A stretch of 64,000 nt of DNA from Streptomyces fragilis (GTDB taxonomy: Bacteria > Actinomycetota > Actinomycetes > Streptomycetales > Streptomycetaceae). Of this stretch, positions 54,309 through 63,368 are shown piece after piece; the first letter of the stretch is position 1; every line of letters starts with the position of its first letter. A program made the position numbers and the translations under genes. The notes under the pieces were generated by a model that was not told the origin of the DNA, ran no database searches, and worked only from the letters and a program-made list of their open reading frames with translations. The stretch lies in the NCBI RefSeq assembly GCF_003112515.1, contig NZ_BEVZ01000002.1:1798001-1862000 (forward strand), read 5' to 3'.

Positions 54309-55577
54309 ATGTACCAAGCCGTACGGTCACGAGGAGCACTGCGCCCCGCGACGACCCCCGTGCCGCAGCCCCGTTCGCCGCGCTTCAGGTCGCTGATCGA
54401 CGCGGAGGCGCTCCGCGTGCTGCACCGCAGCGCCCGGGCCGTGCAGGGCAATCTGCCCGACCTCACGGACCGGCTGGTGGCGGCGCTGCGCGAACAGGAA
54501 CCCGCCTACCGGACGGCCATGGAGACCGACCCCGCCGGCACCTGGCAGGAGGCCCACGGCTCCCTGCGGCACAGCGTGGCCTCCCTCCTCGACCCGCGCA
54601 CCGCCCGGGAGGAGGCCCGCCGCTGCTCGTGGAGGATCGGCGCCACCCGCGCCGAGCACGGCTTCCCGCTCGACGCCCTGCTGCACGCCTTCCGCCTCGG
54701 CGGCTCCCTCGTGTGGCAGTCGCTCGTCGAGGAGACCTCCCGCAGCGCCCCCGACGACGTCCGGCTCCTGGTCCACGTCGCCGCCGACGTCTGGAACTTC
54801 GTCGACGAACACTGCACCCTCGTCGCCGACGCCTACCGGCAGGTCGAACGCCGCCTCGCCTGGCGCCGGGAGAACCGGCTGCGCCTGCTCACCGCCTCCC
54901 TGCTGGACGGCACCAGCCGCATCGCCGACCTCCCCGAGGCGGCCGAGGCCCTCGGTCTGCCCGAACAGGGCCGCTACGCCGTCGTCGCGGTCAGCGCGGG
55001 CGCGGCCGCCGAGAGCGCCGCCGCCCGCTCCGCCGCCGTCCCCGCCGGCCTGCGGGTGCACTGGCACACCGGCGTCGACCTCGACCACGGCATCGTGCTG
55101 CTCGAGGACGACGCCGACCTGCGACGCCTCGCCGCTCAGGACCCCCCGCAGGGCGCCCGCGTCGGCGTCGGCCTCGGCGTCGAGGGCCTGGCCGCCCTCG
55201 GCGACGCCCGCCGCCACGCCGACACCGCCCTCGGCATCTGCCCCGACACGGGCGGCTCGGTGCGCCTGCACGAACAGCTCCCCAGCGCCCTGCTGCTCTC
55301 CAGCCCCGAGCTCGGCCGCGCCCTCGCCGAGGAGGTCCTCGGCCCCCTGCTGCGCCTGGAGCCCTCCGACCGCGACCTGCTCCTGGACACCCTCGCCGCG
55401 TGGCTGGATTGCGACGGTTCCGCGCAGCGGGCCGGCGCCCGCCTCTACTGTCACCGCAACACCGTCCTCAACCGGCTCCGCCGCTGCGAACAGCTCACCG
55501 GCCGCTCCCTGACCCGCCCGGCCGACGTCGTCCAGGTGAGCCTCGCGCTGGCCGCCCGCCGCCTGCTCCACCCCTGA
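54309..55577 (+). CDS. PucR/CdaR-type transcriptional regulator
   Basis: A 422-aa regulator with an N-terminal helical sensor-like region (RVLHRSARAVQGNLPDLTDR, WNFVDEHCTLVADAYRQVER), a central GGDEF-like regulatory part and a C-terminal PucR helix-turn-helix (LYCHRNTVLNRLRRCEQLTG). Members respond to small metabolites and often control purine, sugar-acid or amino-acid uptake. GGAGGA precedes the ATG. It lies 333 bp upstream of the liv-type operon on the same strand and may control it. Confidence 0.87.
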   Translation: MYQAVRSRGALRPATTPVPQPRSPRFRSLIDAEALRVLHRSARAVQGNLPDLTDRLVAALREQEPAYRTAMETDPAGTWQEAHGSLRHSVASLLDPRTAREEARRCSWRIGATRAEHGFPLDALLHAFRLGGSLVWQSLVEETSRSAPDDVRLLVHVAADVWNFVDEHCTLVADAYRQVERRLAWRRENRLRLLTASLLDGTSRIADLPEAAEALGLPEQGRYAVVAVSAGAAAESAAARSAAVPAGLRVHWHTGVDLDHGIVLLEDDADLRRLAAQDPPQGARVGVGLGVEGLAALGDARRHADTALGICPDTGGSVRLHEQLPSALLLSSPELGRALAEEVLGPLLRLEPSDRDLLLDTLAAWLDCDGSAQRAGARLYCHRNTVLNRLRRCEQLTGRSLTRPADVVQVSLALAARRLLHP

Positions 55578-55909
55578 GGCGGCGCCCGAGCACACCACCC
55601 CCGTGCCCCGGACCGCGTGACGGCGACGGTCCGGGGCACCGCCGTGCCCGCGACCGCCCGCACCGCCTCCCACCTGCCCACGGGCCGCCACTGGGCACCC
55701 GCACAACCCGCCGCGGAAACCGTTGGCCGCCCGCCGCGAGCACGGCCCTTCCGCTGTACCGGCACCCTCCACGCGTGCTGATCTGGGCACCACTTCCGCA
55801 CGGAACGGACGAACGACGATCCCCGTGCCCGGACCCGGCCCCGCCGGGGCCAGACCCCTCACGGCCCAGCCCCGGCCCCGGTCGCGCGGCACGCAACCAA
55901 GGAGCAGTG
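55578..55909. other. intergenic region before livF
   Basis: A 332-bp spacer: a terminator for the regulator at its start (separate entry), then the leader of the liv-type operon. I see AAGGAG before the livF ATG but no definite promoter or operator. Confidence 0.5.
55603..55639 (+). terminator. intrinsic terminator
   Basis: Perfect 13-bp stem (55603-55615 with 55627-55639) with an 11-nt loop, 26 bp after the PucR-type gene. Confidence 0.75.
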
Positions 55910-56740
55910 ATGCCCCGAGCATCGGACGAGGCGTCCACCCTCAGGGTGGAGAACCTCGACGTGACCTACGGACGCGCGGTCTCCGCACTGCGCTCCGTGA
56001 GTCTGGACGTGCCGCCCGGCAGCGTCGTCACCCTGCTCGGCGCCAACGGCGCCGGCAAGACCACCCTGCTGCGCGCGGTGTCCGGAACCCTGCGCCTGCA
56101 CCGCGGCGCCGTCACCGCGGGCGCCATCCGCTACGGGGAGACCGTCCTCGACGGACAGGACCCGGTCGCCGCGGTGCGCGCCGGAGTCGTCCAGGTGCCC
56201 GAGGGCAGACGGGTCTTCGCCGCCCTGACGGTGGACGAGAACCTGCGCTCCGGCGGCCTCGGCCTGGGCCGGCGCACCCCCGAGCGGATCAAGGAGGGCC
56301 GCGAGCGGGTCTTCACGCTCTTCCCCCGCCTGGCCGAGCGCACCCGGCAGCAGGCCGGCCTGCTCTCCGGCGGCGAGCAGCAGATGCTGGCCATCGGACG
56401 CGCCCTGATGGCGGCCCCGAAACTTCTCCTGCTGGACGAGCCCTCGCTGGGTCTGGCCCCGCAGATGGTCGAGCGGATCGCCGAGGTCGTCCGCGAGATC
56501 AACGCCCAGGGCACCTCCGTGCTGCTGGTCGAGCAGAACGCCGGCATGGCGCTCGCCCTCGCCGACCACGCCCACGTCCTCGAGGTGGGCGAGGTCCGGC
56601 TCTCCGGCCCGGCCGCCGAGCTGGCCCGCACCGACGCCGTCCGCCGCCTCTACCTCGGCGAGGCCGACGCGACGGAGGGCGCCACCGGACACGCCACGGA
56701 CGAGACCGCGCCCGGCGGCCCGGAGAGGGGGGCGGCATGA
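55910..56740 (+). CDS. livF: branched-chain amino-acid-type ABC ATPase (LivF)
   Basis: ATP-binding subunit of 276 aa. Walker A GANGAGKT with Lys50, Q-loop VQVPEGRRVF, signature LSGGEQQ, Walker B LLLLDEPSLGLAP and switch His replaced by Gln in VLLVEQN, all typical of LivF. It energises uptake by the LivHM permease; actual substrate may be branched-chain amino acids, urea or short amides. Its stop overlaps livG (ATGA). First gene of a five-gene overlapping operon. Confidence 0.92.
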   Translation: MPRASDEASTLRVENLDVTYGRAVSALRSVSLDVPPGSVVTLLGANGAGKTTLLRAVSGTLRLHRGAVTAGAIRYGETVLDGQDPVAAVRAGVVQVPEGRRVFAALTVDENLRSGGLGLGRRTPERIKEGRERVFTLFPRLAERTRQQAGLLSGGEQQMLAIGRALMAAPKLLLLDEPSLGLAPQMVERIAEVVREINAQGTSVLLVEQNAGMALALADHAHVLEVGEVRLSGPAAELARTDAVRRLYLGEADATEGATGHATDETAPGGPERGAA

Positions 56741-57561
56741 ACCTCCGCACCACCGCGACCGCGCGGCCCGAGACGCCCAGGCCCCTGGAGGTCGAGGGCG
56801 TCACCGTCCGCTTCGCCGGCCTCACCGCGCTCGACGACGTCTCCTTCACCGTGGCGCCCGGCTCCGTCCACGCCGTGATCGGCCCCAACGGCGCCGGCAA
56901 GTCGACCTGCTTCAACGTCCTCTCCGGCCTCTACCGGCCGGTCTCCGGGACCGTCCGCTACGGCGAACACCTCCTCACCGGCCTCGCCCCGCACCGGATC
57001 GCCGCCCTCGGCGTCGCACGCACCTTCCAGAACATCGTCACCACCGAGGGCACCGTCGGCGACAACCTGATGCTCGGCCGCCACGCCCTCACCCGCGCCG
57101 GCTTCGTCTCCTCCGCGCTGCACCTGCCGCACGCCGTCCGCGAACAGCGCGCCCACCTCGCCCGGGCCCGCGAGATCGCCGGGATCGTCGGCCTGGAGCG
57201 CCACTTCGACCAGCCGGTCGCCCTGCTGTCCTACGGCGACCGCAAGCGGGTCGAGATGGCCCGCGCCCTGTGCCTGGAGCCCCGGGTCCTCCTGCTCGAC
57301 GAACCCGTCGCCGGCATGAACACCACCGAACGCACCGCCGCGGTCGAGGTCATCCGCACCGTCCGCGAGCAACTCGGCCTGTCCATCGTGCTGGTGGAGC
57401 ACGACATGGGACTGGTGATGCGTCTCGCCGACGAGGTCACCGTCCTCGACTTCGGCAGGCGCATCGCCCACGGCACCCCCGACGAGGTCCGCCAGGACCC
57501 CGAGGTGCTGCGGGCCTACCTCGGCACCGGCGCGGACACGCCCGGAAAGGAAGCGGCATGA
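56737..57561 (+). CDS. livG: branched-chain amino-acid-type ABC ATPase (LivG)
   Basis: Second ATPase, 274 aa. Walker A GPNGAGKS with Lys55, RTFQNIVTTEGTVGDNLMLG, signature LSYGDRKRVEMARAL (LSYGE-type with Asp) and LLLDEPVAGMN. C-terminal sequence RIAHGTPDEVRQDPEVLRAY is the LivG tail. Overlaps livF and livH by four bases each. Confidence 0.93.
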   Translation: MNLRTTATARPETPRPLEVEGVTVRFAGLTALDDVSFTVAPGSVHAVIGPNGAGKSTCFNVLSGLYRPVSGTVRYGEHLLTGLAPHRIAALGVARTFQNIVTTEGTVGDNLMLGRHALTRAGFVSSALHLPHAVREQRAHLARAREIAGIVGLERHFDQPVALLSYGDRKRVEMARALCLEPRVLLLDEPVAGMNTTERTAAVEVIRTVREQLGLSIVLVEHDMGLVMRLADEVTVLDFGRRIAHGTPDEVRQDPEVLRAYLGTGADTPGKEAA

Positions 57562-58454
57562 CAGGCCTGCTCGACACCCTCCTCGCGGGCCTCGCCCTGG
57601 GAGCGGTCTACGCGCTGGTGGCGCTCGGCTTCGTCATCATCTTCAAGGCGTCGCACGTCATGAACTTCGCCCACGGCTCCCTGCTGCTCCTCGGCGGCTA
57701 CCTCACCGCCGTGCTCCACGACGACCTCGGCTTCGCCGGGGCGCTGGCGGTGGGCGTCCTCGCCACCGCCGCCCTGGCCGGCGTGATCGACCGGGTCCTG
57801 CTGCAGCGCCTGCCGCAGGACCCCAAGGCGGCGCACGTCGCCACCATCGTCACCATCGGCATCGACATCCTGCTGGTCACGGACCTCGCCCGCAGGATCG
57901 GCGGCGACCTGCTCTCGCTGGGCGACCCCTGGGGCGACGAGGTCCGCACCCTCGGCCCGGTCACCGTCGCCGACAGCCGGCTCGCCGCCATCGCGGTCTC
58001 CGCCCTGGTCATCGGCGTCGTCTTCGCCCTCTTCCGGTACAGCCGCTGGGGCCTGTCCCTGCGCTGCGCCGCAGAGGACACCGAGGCCGCCGCCCTCCAG
58101 GGCATCCGGCTCGGCCGGACCCGCATGCTCGCCTGGTGCCTGGCCGGAGCCCTCGCCGCCCTCGCCGCGGTCTTCCTCGCCGCCTTCCCCGCCACCGGCC
58201 TGGAGCGCACCACCGGGCAGATCGCCCTCAAGGCGTTCCCGGCCGCCATCCTCGGCGGCCTCGCCTCACCCGTGGGCGCCCTGGCGGGCAGCCTGGTGAT
58301 CGGCCTGACCGAGGCCTTCGTCATCACCTACCAGAGCGACCTGCACGTCCTCGGCGACGGCCTGAGCGACGTCGCCCCCTACGTGGTCATGGTCCTGGTG
58401 CTGCTGGTGCGGCCCAACGGACTGTTCGGAGCGAAGGGAGCGGCCCGTGTCTGA
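57558..58454 (+). CDS. livH: branched-chain amino-acid-type permease (LivH)
   Basis: Inner permease of 298 aa with about eight transmembrane helices; typical LivH sequences AGLALGAVYALVALGFVIIF, VMNFAHGSLLLLGGYL and AILGGLASPVGALAGSLVIG. Forms the channel with LivM. Overlaps livG by four bases and livM by eight. Confidence 0.93.
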   Translation: MTGLLDTLLAGLALGAVYALVALGFVIIFKASHVMNFAHGSLLLLGGYLTAVLHDDLGFAGALAVGVLATAALAGVIDRVLLQRLPQDPKAAHVATIVTIGIDILLVTDLARRIGGDLLSLGDPWGDEVRTLGPVTVADSRLAAIAVSALVIGVVFALFRYSRWGLSLRCAAEDTEAAALQGIRLGRTRMLAWCLAGALAALAAVFLAAFPATGLERTTGQIALKAFPAAILGGLASPVGALAGSLVIGLTEAFVITYQSDLHVLGDGLSDVAPYVVMVLVLLVRPNGLFGAKGAARV

Positions 58455-59589
58455 CGCCGCCAAGCCGCTGCTGCGCCCCGCCGCCGTCCTGGTCCCGCTG
58501 CTGGTGCTGTGCGCGCTGCCGCTCTACCTGGAGTCCTACTGGCTGCGGATCGGCCTCTTCTCCATGGCCGCCGCCATCGGCGCCGTCGGACTCACCCTGC
58601 TGTCCGGGACCGCCGGCCAGCTCTCCATGGGCCACTCCTTCTTCCTGGCCGTCGGCGCCTACGGCTACGTGTACTTCTCCGGCGACCCCGGACCCGGCCT
58701 CCCGCCGGTGATCGCCATGGTGCTGGCCGTGCTGCTCGCCGGAGCGGCCGGCGGCGTCTTCAGCCCGGTCGCCGGCCGGGTGAAGGGCATGTACCTGGGC
58801 ATCGCCACCCTGGCGCTGGTCTTCATCGGCCACCACCTGATGCTCACCATGGACGGGGTCACCGGCGGCTTCAACGGCCGCTCGGTGCCGCCGATGGAGA
58901 TCGGCGGCCTGGTCCTGGACGCCGGCCAGGACGACCTCACGGTCCTGGGCGTGCCGTTCGGCGCCGAGGAGCGCCTGTGGTACTTCGGCCTGGCGCTGCT
59001 GGCGTTCACCTGGTTCACCGCGCGCGGCCTGCTGCGCGGCCGTCCGGGCCGGGCCCTGGTGGCACTGCGCGACAGCGAGACCGCGGCGTCCGTCATGGGC
59101 GTGCCGGTGGCCCGCTACCGCTCCTCGGCCTTCGTGGTCTCCTCCATGTACGCCGGCCTCGCCGGAGTGCTGCTCGCGCTGTCCTTCCGGCGCGTGGTGC
59201 CCGACTACTTCGGGCTGGTCCTGTCCATCGACTACCTCGCCATGATCGTCATCGGCGGCCTCGGCTCGGTGGCCGGAGCCGTCGCCGGCGCGTTCTTCGT
59301 GACCGCGCTGCCGCTGGTGATGGCCAAGTACGCCGACCAGCTCCCGCTCGTCGCCGCCCCCGGCTCCCCGGACGGATCACTCGGCCCCACCGAGGCCTCC
59401 CGCTACCTCTACGGCGCCGCGATCGTGGTGATCCTGCTGTGGGCCCCCGACGGCCTGAGCGGACTCGCCCGCCGGCTCCGTCCCCGGTCGCGGCCCCAGC
59501 CGTCCGCGCCGCCTCCCGACACCGGGCTCGCCGAGCCCGTGAGCACGTCCGCAGTTCCCGTCGCCACAGTCAAGGAGCACACCCCGTGA
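58447..59589 (+). CDS. livM: branched-chain amino-acid-type permease (LivM)
   Basis: Second permease, 380 aa, about ten helices. Typical LivM segments: GTAGQLSMGHSFFLAVGAYG, RVKGMYLGIATLALVFIGHH, ALRDSETAASVMGVPVARYR and MIVIGGLGSVAGAVAGAFFV. The last 45 residues after the final helix are a Pro/Ser-rich cytoplasmic tail. GTG 58447 overlaps livH; its stop overlaps livK (GTGA). Confidence 0.93.
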   Translation: MSDAAKPLLRPAAVLVPLLVLCALPLYLESYWLRIGLFSMAAAIGAVGLTLLSGTAGQLSMGHSFFLAVGAYGYVYFSGDPGPGLPPVIAMVLAVLLAGAAGGVFSPVAGRVKGMYLGIATLALVFIGHHLMLTMDGVTGGFNGRSVPPMEIGGLVLDAGQDDLTVLGVPFGAEERLWYFGLALLAFTWFTARGLLRGRPGRALVALRDSETAASVMGVPVARYRSSAFVVSSMYAGLAGVLLALSFRRVVPDYFGLVLSIDYLAMIVIGGLGSVAGAVAGAFFVTALPLVMAKYADQLPLVAAPGSPDGSLGPTEASRYLYGAAIVVILLWAPDGLSGLARRLRPRSRPQPSAPPPDTGLAEPVSTSAVPVATVKEHTP

Positions 59590-60866
59590 ACGCAACGCCC
59601 CGGGCGCACCGTCGCGCCACCCGCATCACCGCCGCCGCGGCCCTGTCGGCTCTGCTCCTCGCGGGCTGCAGCACCAAGGCCGAGGACGACAAGGGCAAGG
59701 AGGGCGCGGGCGGCATCAAGGGCGGCCCCGGCGTCACCGACACCACCATCAGGATCGGTTCGCTCACCGACCTGACCGGCCCGTACGCCACCCTCGGCGA
59801 GTCCATCACCAACGCCCAGAAGATGTGGGCCGACGACGTGAACGCCAAGGGCGGCATCTGCGACCGCAAGATCGAGATCACCGTCAAGGACCACGGCTAC
59901 GACGTCCAGAAGGCCGTCGCCGCCTACTCCGAGGTGGCTTCCGACTCCGTGGCCCTGTCGCAGGTCATCGGCTCGCCGGTGGTCGCCGCGCTGCTCGACG
60001 ACATCCAGAAGGACCAGATCCTCACCTACCCGCAGGCATGGTCCGCCTCCCTGCTGGGCATCGATCCCGTCCAGGTCACCGGTACCACCTACGACGTCGA
60101 CATGATCGCCGGCGTCGACTTCCTGACCCGCGCCAAGGGCATCGGGAAGGGCGACAAGGTCGGGCACGTCTACTTCGAGGGCGACTACGGCGCCAACGCC
60201 CTCGAGGGCTCCAAGTGGGCCGCCGCGAAGGCCGGGCTGGAGATCGTCGAGCAGAAGATCAAGCCCACCGACCAGGACCTGTCGGCCCAGGTGGCCGCGC
60301 TGCAGAAGGCCAAGGTCAAGGCCGTCCTGATCAGCGCCGGACCGGTGCAGACCGCCTCGCTGGTGGGCGTCGCGGCCTCCCGCGGCCTGAAGGTGCCCGT
60401 CGTCTCCAACATCCCCGGCTACTCGCCGCAGCTGATGGCCTCCGAGGCCGCTCCCGCCCTCGAGGGCATGCTGAACATGATCAGCGCCGCCCCCGCGGTC
60501 AACGCCGACATCCCCGGCGTGAAGGAGATGGTCGAGAAGTACCAGAAGGCCTACCCGAAGGCACCGGTCGACACCGGCGTGCTCTCCGGCTACAACACCG
60601 CCCTGCTCCTGGGCCTCGCCCTGGAGAAGGCCTGCGACAACGGCAGCCTGGCCCGTGAGGACGTCGTCAAGGCGCACCGTCAGCTCACCGACGCCGACAC
60701 CGGCCTGGGCACCCCGCAGAACTTCGGCAACGTGAAGCGCCCGGCCGCGGTCGAGAACTACGTCCTCAAGCCGTCCAAGGACGCGCTGGGCGGGGCGGAG
60801 ATCGTGGAGGAGGCCCGGGTCGCCCCGGGCGTCGAGGACTACCTGAAGGAGAAGGGCCGCGCCTGA
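59586..60866 (+). CDS. livK: branched-chain amino-acid-type substrate-binding lipoprotein
   Basis: Extracytoplasmic solute receptor of 426 aa, periplasmic-binding-protein type 1. Lipobox LLAGC (Cys28) follows a signal peptide, then a Lys/Gly/Glu linker; the receptor begins TTIRIGSLTDLTGPYATLGE and includes DHGYDVQKAVAAYSE, FEGDYGANALEGSKWA and VISNIPGY-like VVSNIPGYSPQ. Ligand not predictable. The position at the 3' end, unlike liv operons that start with the binding protein, is unusual but complete. A hairpin follows. Confidence 0.92.
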   Translation: MNATPRAHRRATRITAAAALSALLLAGCSTKAEDDKGKEGAGGIKGGPGVTDTTIRIGSLTDLTGPYATLGESITNAQKMWADDVNAKGGICDRKIEITVKDHGYDVQKAVAAYSEVASDSVALSQVIGSPVVAALLDDIQKDQILTYPQAWSASLLGIDPVQVTGTTYDVDMIAGVDFLTRAKGIGKGDKVGHVYFEGDYGANALEGSKWAAAKAGLEIVEQKIKPTDQDLSAQVAALQKAKVKAVLISAGPVQTASLVGVAASRGLKVPVVSNIPGYSPQLMASEAAPALEGMLNMISAAPAVNADIPGVKEMVEKYQKAYPKAPVDTGVLSGYNTALLLGLALEKACDNGSLAREDVVKAHRQLTDADTGLGTPQNFGNVKRPAAVENYVLKPSKDALGGAEIVEEARVAPGVEDYLKEKGRA

Positions 60867-60901
60867 GCCCTCCGGGGCCGAGCGGGACGCGCACGCCGAG
60901 T

Positions 60902-60929
60902 GGCCCGCACCCTTCCGGGGGTGCGGGCC
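60902..60929 (+). terminator. intrinsic terminator of the liv-type operon
   Basis: Perfect 11-bp stem (60902-60912 with 60919-60929), 6-nt loop, 36 bp after livK. Confidence 0.78.
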
Positions 60930-60993
60930 GCTCCGCGTCACCGGGACACAGGCCCGGCGCGGCCGCGCGGGTGGCCTGCCGGACGGCGGCCGC

Positions 60994-61416
60994 TCAGCCG
61001 GCCGCCTGGTCGCTGTCGCGGAAGGAGCCCCAGCCGTGCCAGCGGTCGATCTCGATCCACGCGTTCACCCGGCCCCGCTCCCGCTCGGGGTAGGGCCTGC
61101 CCCCGTAGTGCCGCGAGAGCCGGTCGATGCCGGACAGGTCGCTGTCGTCGCTCAGCTCGGCGACCCGGCCGATCAGGGTGACGTGGGTGTACCAGTTGGC
61201 CTCGTCCAGGACGGTGAGCGTGACCCGCGGGTCGTTGCGGATGTGCTCGAGCCGCTTGCGGCCCTCGTCCATGTTGACCAGCACCCGGCCGTCGTCCCAC
61301 ACGTACCAGGTGGCCGCGGAGACCGGCTGCCCGTCCGCCCGGACGGTGGTGATCACCGCGGGGTTCGGCTTCTCCAGCATGGTGATCGCTGCCTCGGGCA
61401 GCGGCGGCTTCGACAT
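60994..61416 (-). CDS. PPOX-class, F420-dependent-type flavin/deazaflavin protein
   Basis: Split-barrel protein of 140 aa. Typical features: KPNPAVITTVRADGQPVSAA, TWYVWDDGRVLVNMDEGRKR, DPRVTLTVLD and the C-terminal helix SRHYGGRPY. The motif fits FDOR-type F420 reductases more than FMN oxidases because of the VNMDEGRKR segment, though binding is not proven. ATG 61416 follows GAGGAG. Possible role in redox detoxification. Confidence 0.85.
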   Translation of the reverse strand: MSKPPLPEAAITMLEKPNPAVITTVRADGQPVSAATWYVWDDGRVLVNMDEGRKRLEHIRNDPRVTLTVLDEANWYTHVTLIGRVAELSDDSDLSGIDRLSRHYGGRPYPERERGRVNAWIEIDRWHGWGSFRDSDQAAG

Positions 61417-61595
61417 CGTCTCTCCTCTCCGTCGCACGACGGCCTGCCGTGCGCGGTTCCTCGACGGGGCGTCGCCCGGTCACGCTGCCACATCAGGCCC
61501 CCGGGATCCCGCACCGTGTGCCCCGAGTCCGCCACCGGACACGCTGCCGGGCGCCCGCGGGTTGCCCGCCGGACGCCCCGGGCGGGCGCGGCGAC

Positions 61596-61639
61596 GGGCC
61601 CATGGCAGGGCGAAGGGCCCATGGCAGGGCGAAGGGCCC
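61596..61639. repeat. 19-bp tandem repeat
   Basis: GGGCCCATGGCAGGGCGAA occurs at 61596-61614 and 61615-61633, with a partial third copy (GGGCCC) that runs into the terminator stem. Confidence 0.93.
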
Positions 61640-61665
61640 CCGGCCGGAGCCGGGGGCCCTTCGCC
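61628..61665. terminator. intrinsic terminator downstream of the ferredoxin reductase
   Basis: Perfect 17-bp stem (61628-61644 with 61649-61665) around a 4-nt loop, just past the 3' end of the minus-strand reductase gene. Confidence 0.85.
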
Positions 61666-61680
61666 GCGGCGGCGGGTGCC

Positions 61681-63042
61681 TCAGGCCTCGCTGGCCCGCA
61701 GCATGTCCTCGCGCTCCACGATCTTCACGCGCTCACGGCCCTGCGGCTCGCCCAGCGCCTTCTCCGCCGCGTCCAGCCGGTACCAACCGTCCCAGGTGGT
61801 GTACCGCACCCGGCGCTGCGCGAGGAAGTCCTCGACGGCCTCGGGGGCGGGGGAGGCCGGCGTGTGCAGGCGGCCGTTGGCGTGGTCGTCCAGCAGGTTC
61901 GCCACCGTCTCGTTGGCGTCGCCCTTGGTGTGGCCGATCAGACCGATCGGGCCGCGGCGGATCCAGCCGGTGACGTAGGTGGACTGCAGGTGCTCGCCGT
62001 TCTCGATCACCCGGCCGCCCTCGTCCGGCACGGTGCCGGTGGCCTCGTCCCAGGGGAGCTTGGGCAGGGCGTCGGACAGGTAGCCCACGGCCCGGTAGAC
62101 GGCGCCGAGATCCCAGTCCTTGAACTCGCCGGTGCCCTTGACGTTCCCGGTGCCGTCCAGCGCGGTGCGCTCGGTGCGCAGGCCCACGACCTTGCCGTCC
62201 TCGCCGAGGATCTCGACCGGCGACTCGAAGAAGTGCAGGAACAGCTTGTGCGGGCGGTCGCCGACGTCGCGGATCGCCCAGTTCTCCAGGGTCTTGGCGA
62301 CCATGTCCGCCTGCTTGTTGCCGCGGCGGGTGGCGATCGAACCCTCGTCGTAGTCGATGTCCTCGGGGTCGACGATGACCTCGATGCTGGGGGAGTGGTC
62401 GAGCTCCCGCAGCTCCATCGGGCTGAACTTCGCCTGCGCGGGGCCCCGCCGGCCGAAGACGTGGATCTCCTTGGCCCGGTTGGCCTTGAGGCCCTCGTAG
62501 ACGTTGGCCGGGATCTCGGTGGGCAGCAGCTCGTCGGCGGTCTTGGCCAGGATGCGCGCCACGTCCAGCGCCACGTTGCCGACGCCGAGGACGGCGACCT
62601 TGTCCGCGGTCAGCGGCCAGGTGCGCGGGACGTCCGGGTGACCGTCGTACCAGGAGACGAAGTCGGCGGCGCCGTAGGAGCCGTCGAGCTCGACGCCCGG
62701 GATCGGCAGCGCGCGGTCGGCCGTGGCGCCGGTGGAGAAGACCACCGCGTCGTAGAAGGCGCGCAGGTCGTCCAGGGTGATGTCGTTCGGGTAGTCGACG
62801 TTGCCGAAGAGGCGGATCTGCGGCTTGTCGAGGACCTGGTGCAGCGCGGTGATGATGCCCTTGATGCGCGGGTGGTCGGGGGCGACGCCGTACCGGATGA
62901 GGCCGAACGGGGCGGGCATCCGCTCGAAGAGGTCGACGGAGACGCCGGGCTCGGCGGCCACCTCGGACTTGAGCAGCGCGTCGGCGGCGTAGATGCCGGC
63001 GGGACCGGCCCCGACGATGGCTACCCGCAGGGGGCGGGACAT
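61681..63042 (-). CDS. ferredoxin-NADP reductase (FprA-like)
   Basis: Flavoprotein of 453 aa that passes electrons between NADPH and ferredoxin, for cytochrome P450s or Fe-S enzymes. FAD-binding VAIVGAGPAGIYAADALL; NADP-binding VAVLGVGNVALDVARILAK; adrenodoxin-reductase-type features FGLIRYGVAPDHPRIKGI, RRGPAQAKFSPMELREL and GWIRRGPIGLIGHTK. The length matches FprA. AAGGGA precedes ATG 63042. An iron-box-like sequence lies 50 bp upstream. Confidence 0.93.
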   Translation of the reverse strand: MSRPLRVAIVGAGPAGIYAADALLKSEVAAEPGVSVDLFERMPAPFGLIRYGVAPDHPRIKGIITALHQVLDKPQIRLFGNVDYPNDITLDDLRAFYDAVVFSTGATADRALPIPGVELDGSYGAADFVSWYDGHPDVPRTWPLTADKVAVLGVGNVALDVARILAKTADELLPTEIPANVYEGLKANRAKEIHVFGRRGPAQAKFSPMELRELDHSPSIEVIVDPEDIDYDEGSIATRRGNKQADMVAKTLENWAIRDVGDRPHKLFLHFFESPVEILGEDGKVVGLRTERTALDGTGNVKGTGEFKDWDLGAVYRAVGYLSDALPKLPWDEATGTVPDEGGRVIENGEHLQSTYVTGWIRRGPIGLIGHTKGDANETVANLLDDHANGRLHTPASPAPEAVEDFLAQRRVRYTTWDGWYRLDAAEKALGEPQGRERVKIVEREDMLRASEA

Positions 63043-63090
63043 GTGCGATTTCCCTTCGAGCGATGAACTGACTCGTCAGGAAGCCTAAGC

Positions 63091-63109
63091 TAAGGCAAGC
63101 CTTACCTGG
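63091..63109. promoter_or_regulatory. iron-box-like (DmdR/IdeR) site
   Basis: TAAGGC-AA-GCCTTA (63091-63104) is a perfect dyad; by hand alignment the 19 bases from 63091 match the DtxR-family consensus TTAGGTTAGCCTAACCTAA at 13 positions. It lies about 50 bp upstream of the ferredoxin reductase ATG. Iron-dependent repression is inferred. Confidence 0.6.
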
Positions 63110-63243
63110 AATGCGGGTCCGCTTTATGAACCCATAAGCGCGCCTTATGTGGGCACGCGTCGTGGGTACGGCACACAGTACGCCTCATGATCGTACCGTC
63201 TTCCGGCCGGCCGGACCCGTCGCCGCGCCGGGGACCGGCGGAA

Positions 63244-63260
63244 GGCTGCATATTGCAGCC
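63244..63260. promoter_or_regulatory. palindrome upstream of large catalase
   Basis: Perfect dyad GGCTGCA-TAT-TGCAGCC, about 109 bp before the catalase ATG. Could be an operator for a peroxide or metal regulator; the protein is unknown. Confidence 0.5.
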
Positions 63261-63368
63261 ATGCTGAGTGATTTCATGTTTTGTTCCTCCGCTCCGTGTC
63301 ACCAGATCACGTAGGTCCTGCCGCCTCCGGCGGCCCGCGACAGGCGAGAGCGAAGGAACGGATACAGG

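Larger units (their letters stand above)
63043..63368. other. divergent intergenic region with two palindromes
   Basis: A 326-bp spacer between the ferredoxin reductase and the large catalase. It holds the iron-box-like site and the GGCTGCA dyad described separately, plus an AT-rich patch around 63270-63290 suited to the catalase promoter. No gene. Confidence 0.6.

Noticed and set aside
63161..63170. SigB-type promoter (GGGTAC) before the large catalase
   Set aside because: GGGTAC is present but no matching GNNT-type -35 box lies at the proper distance, so I did not call it.
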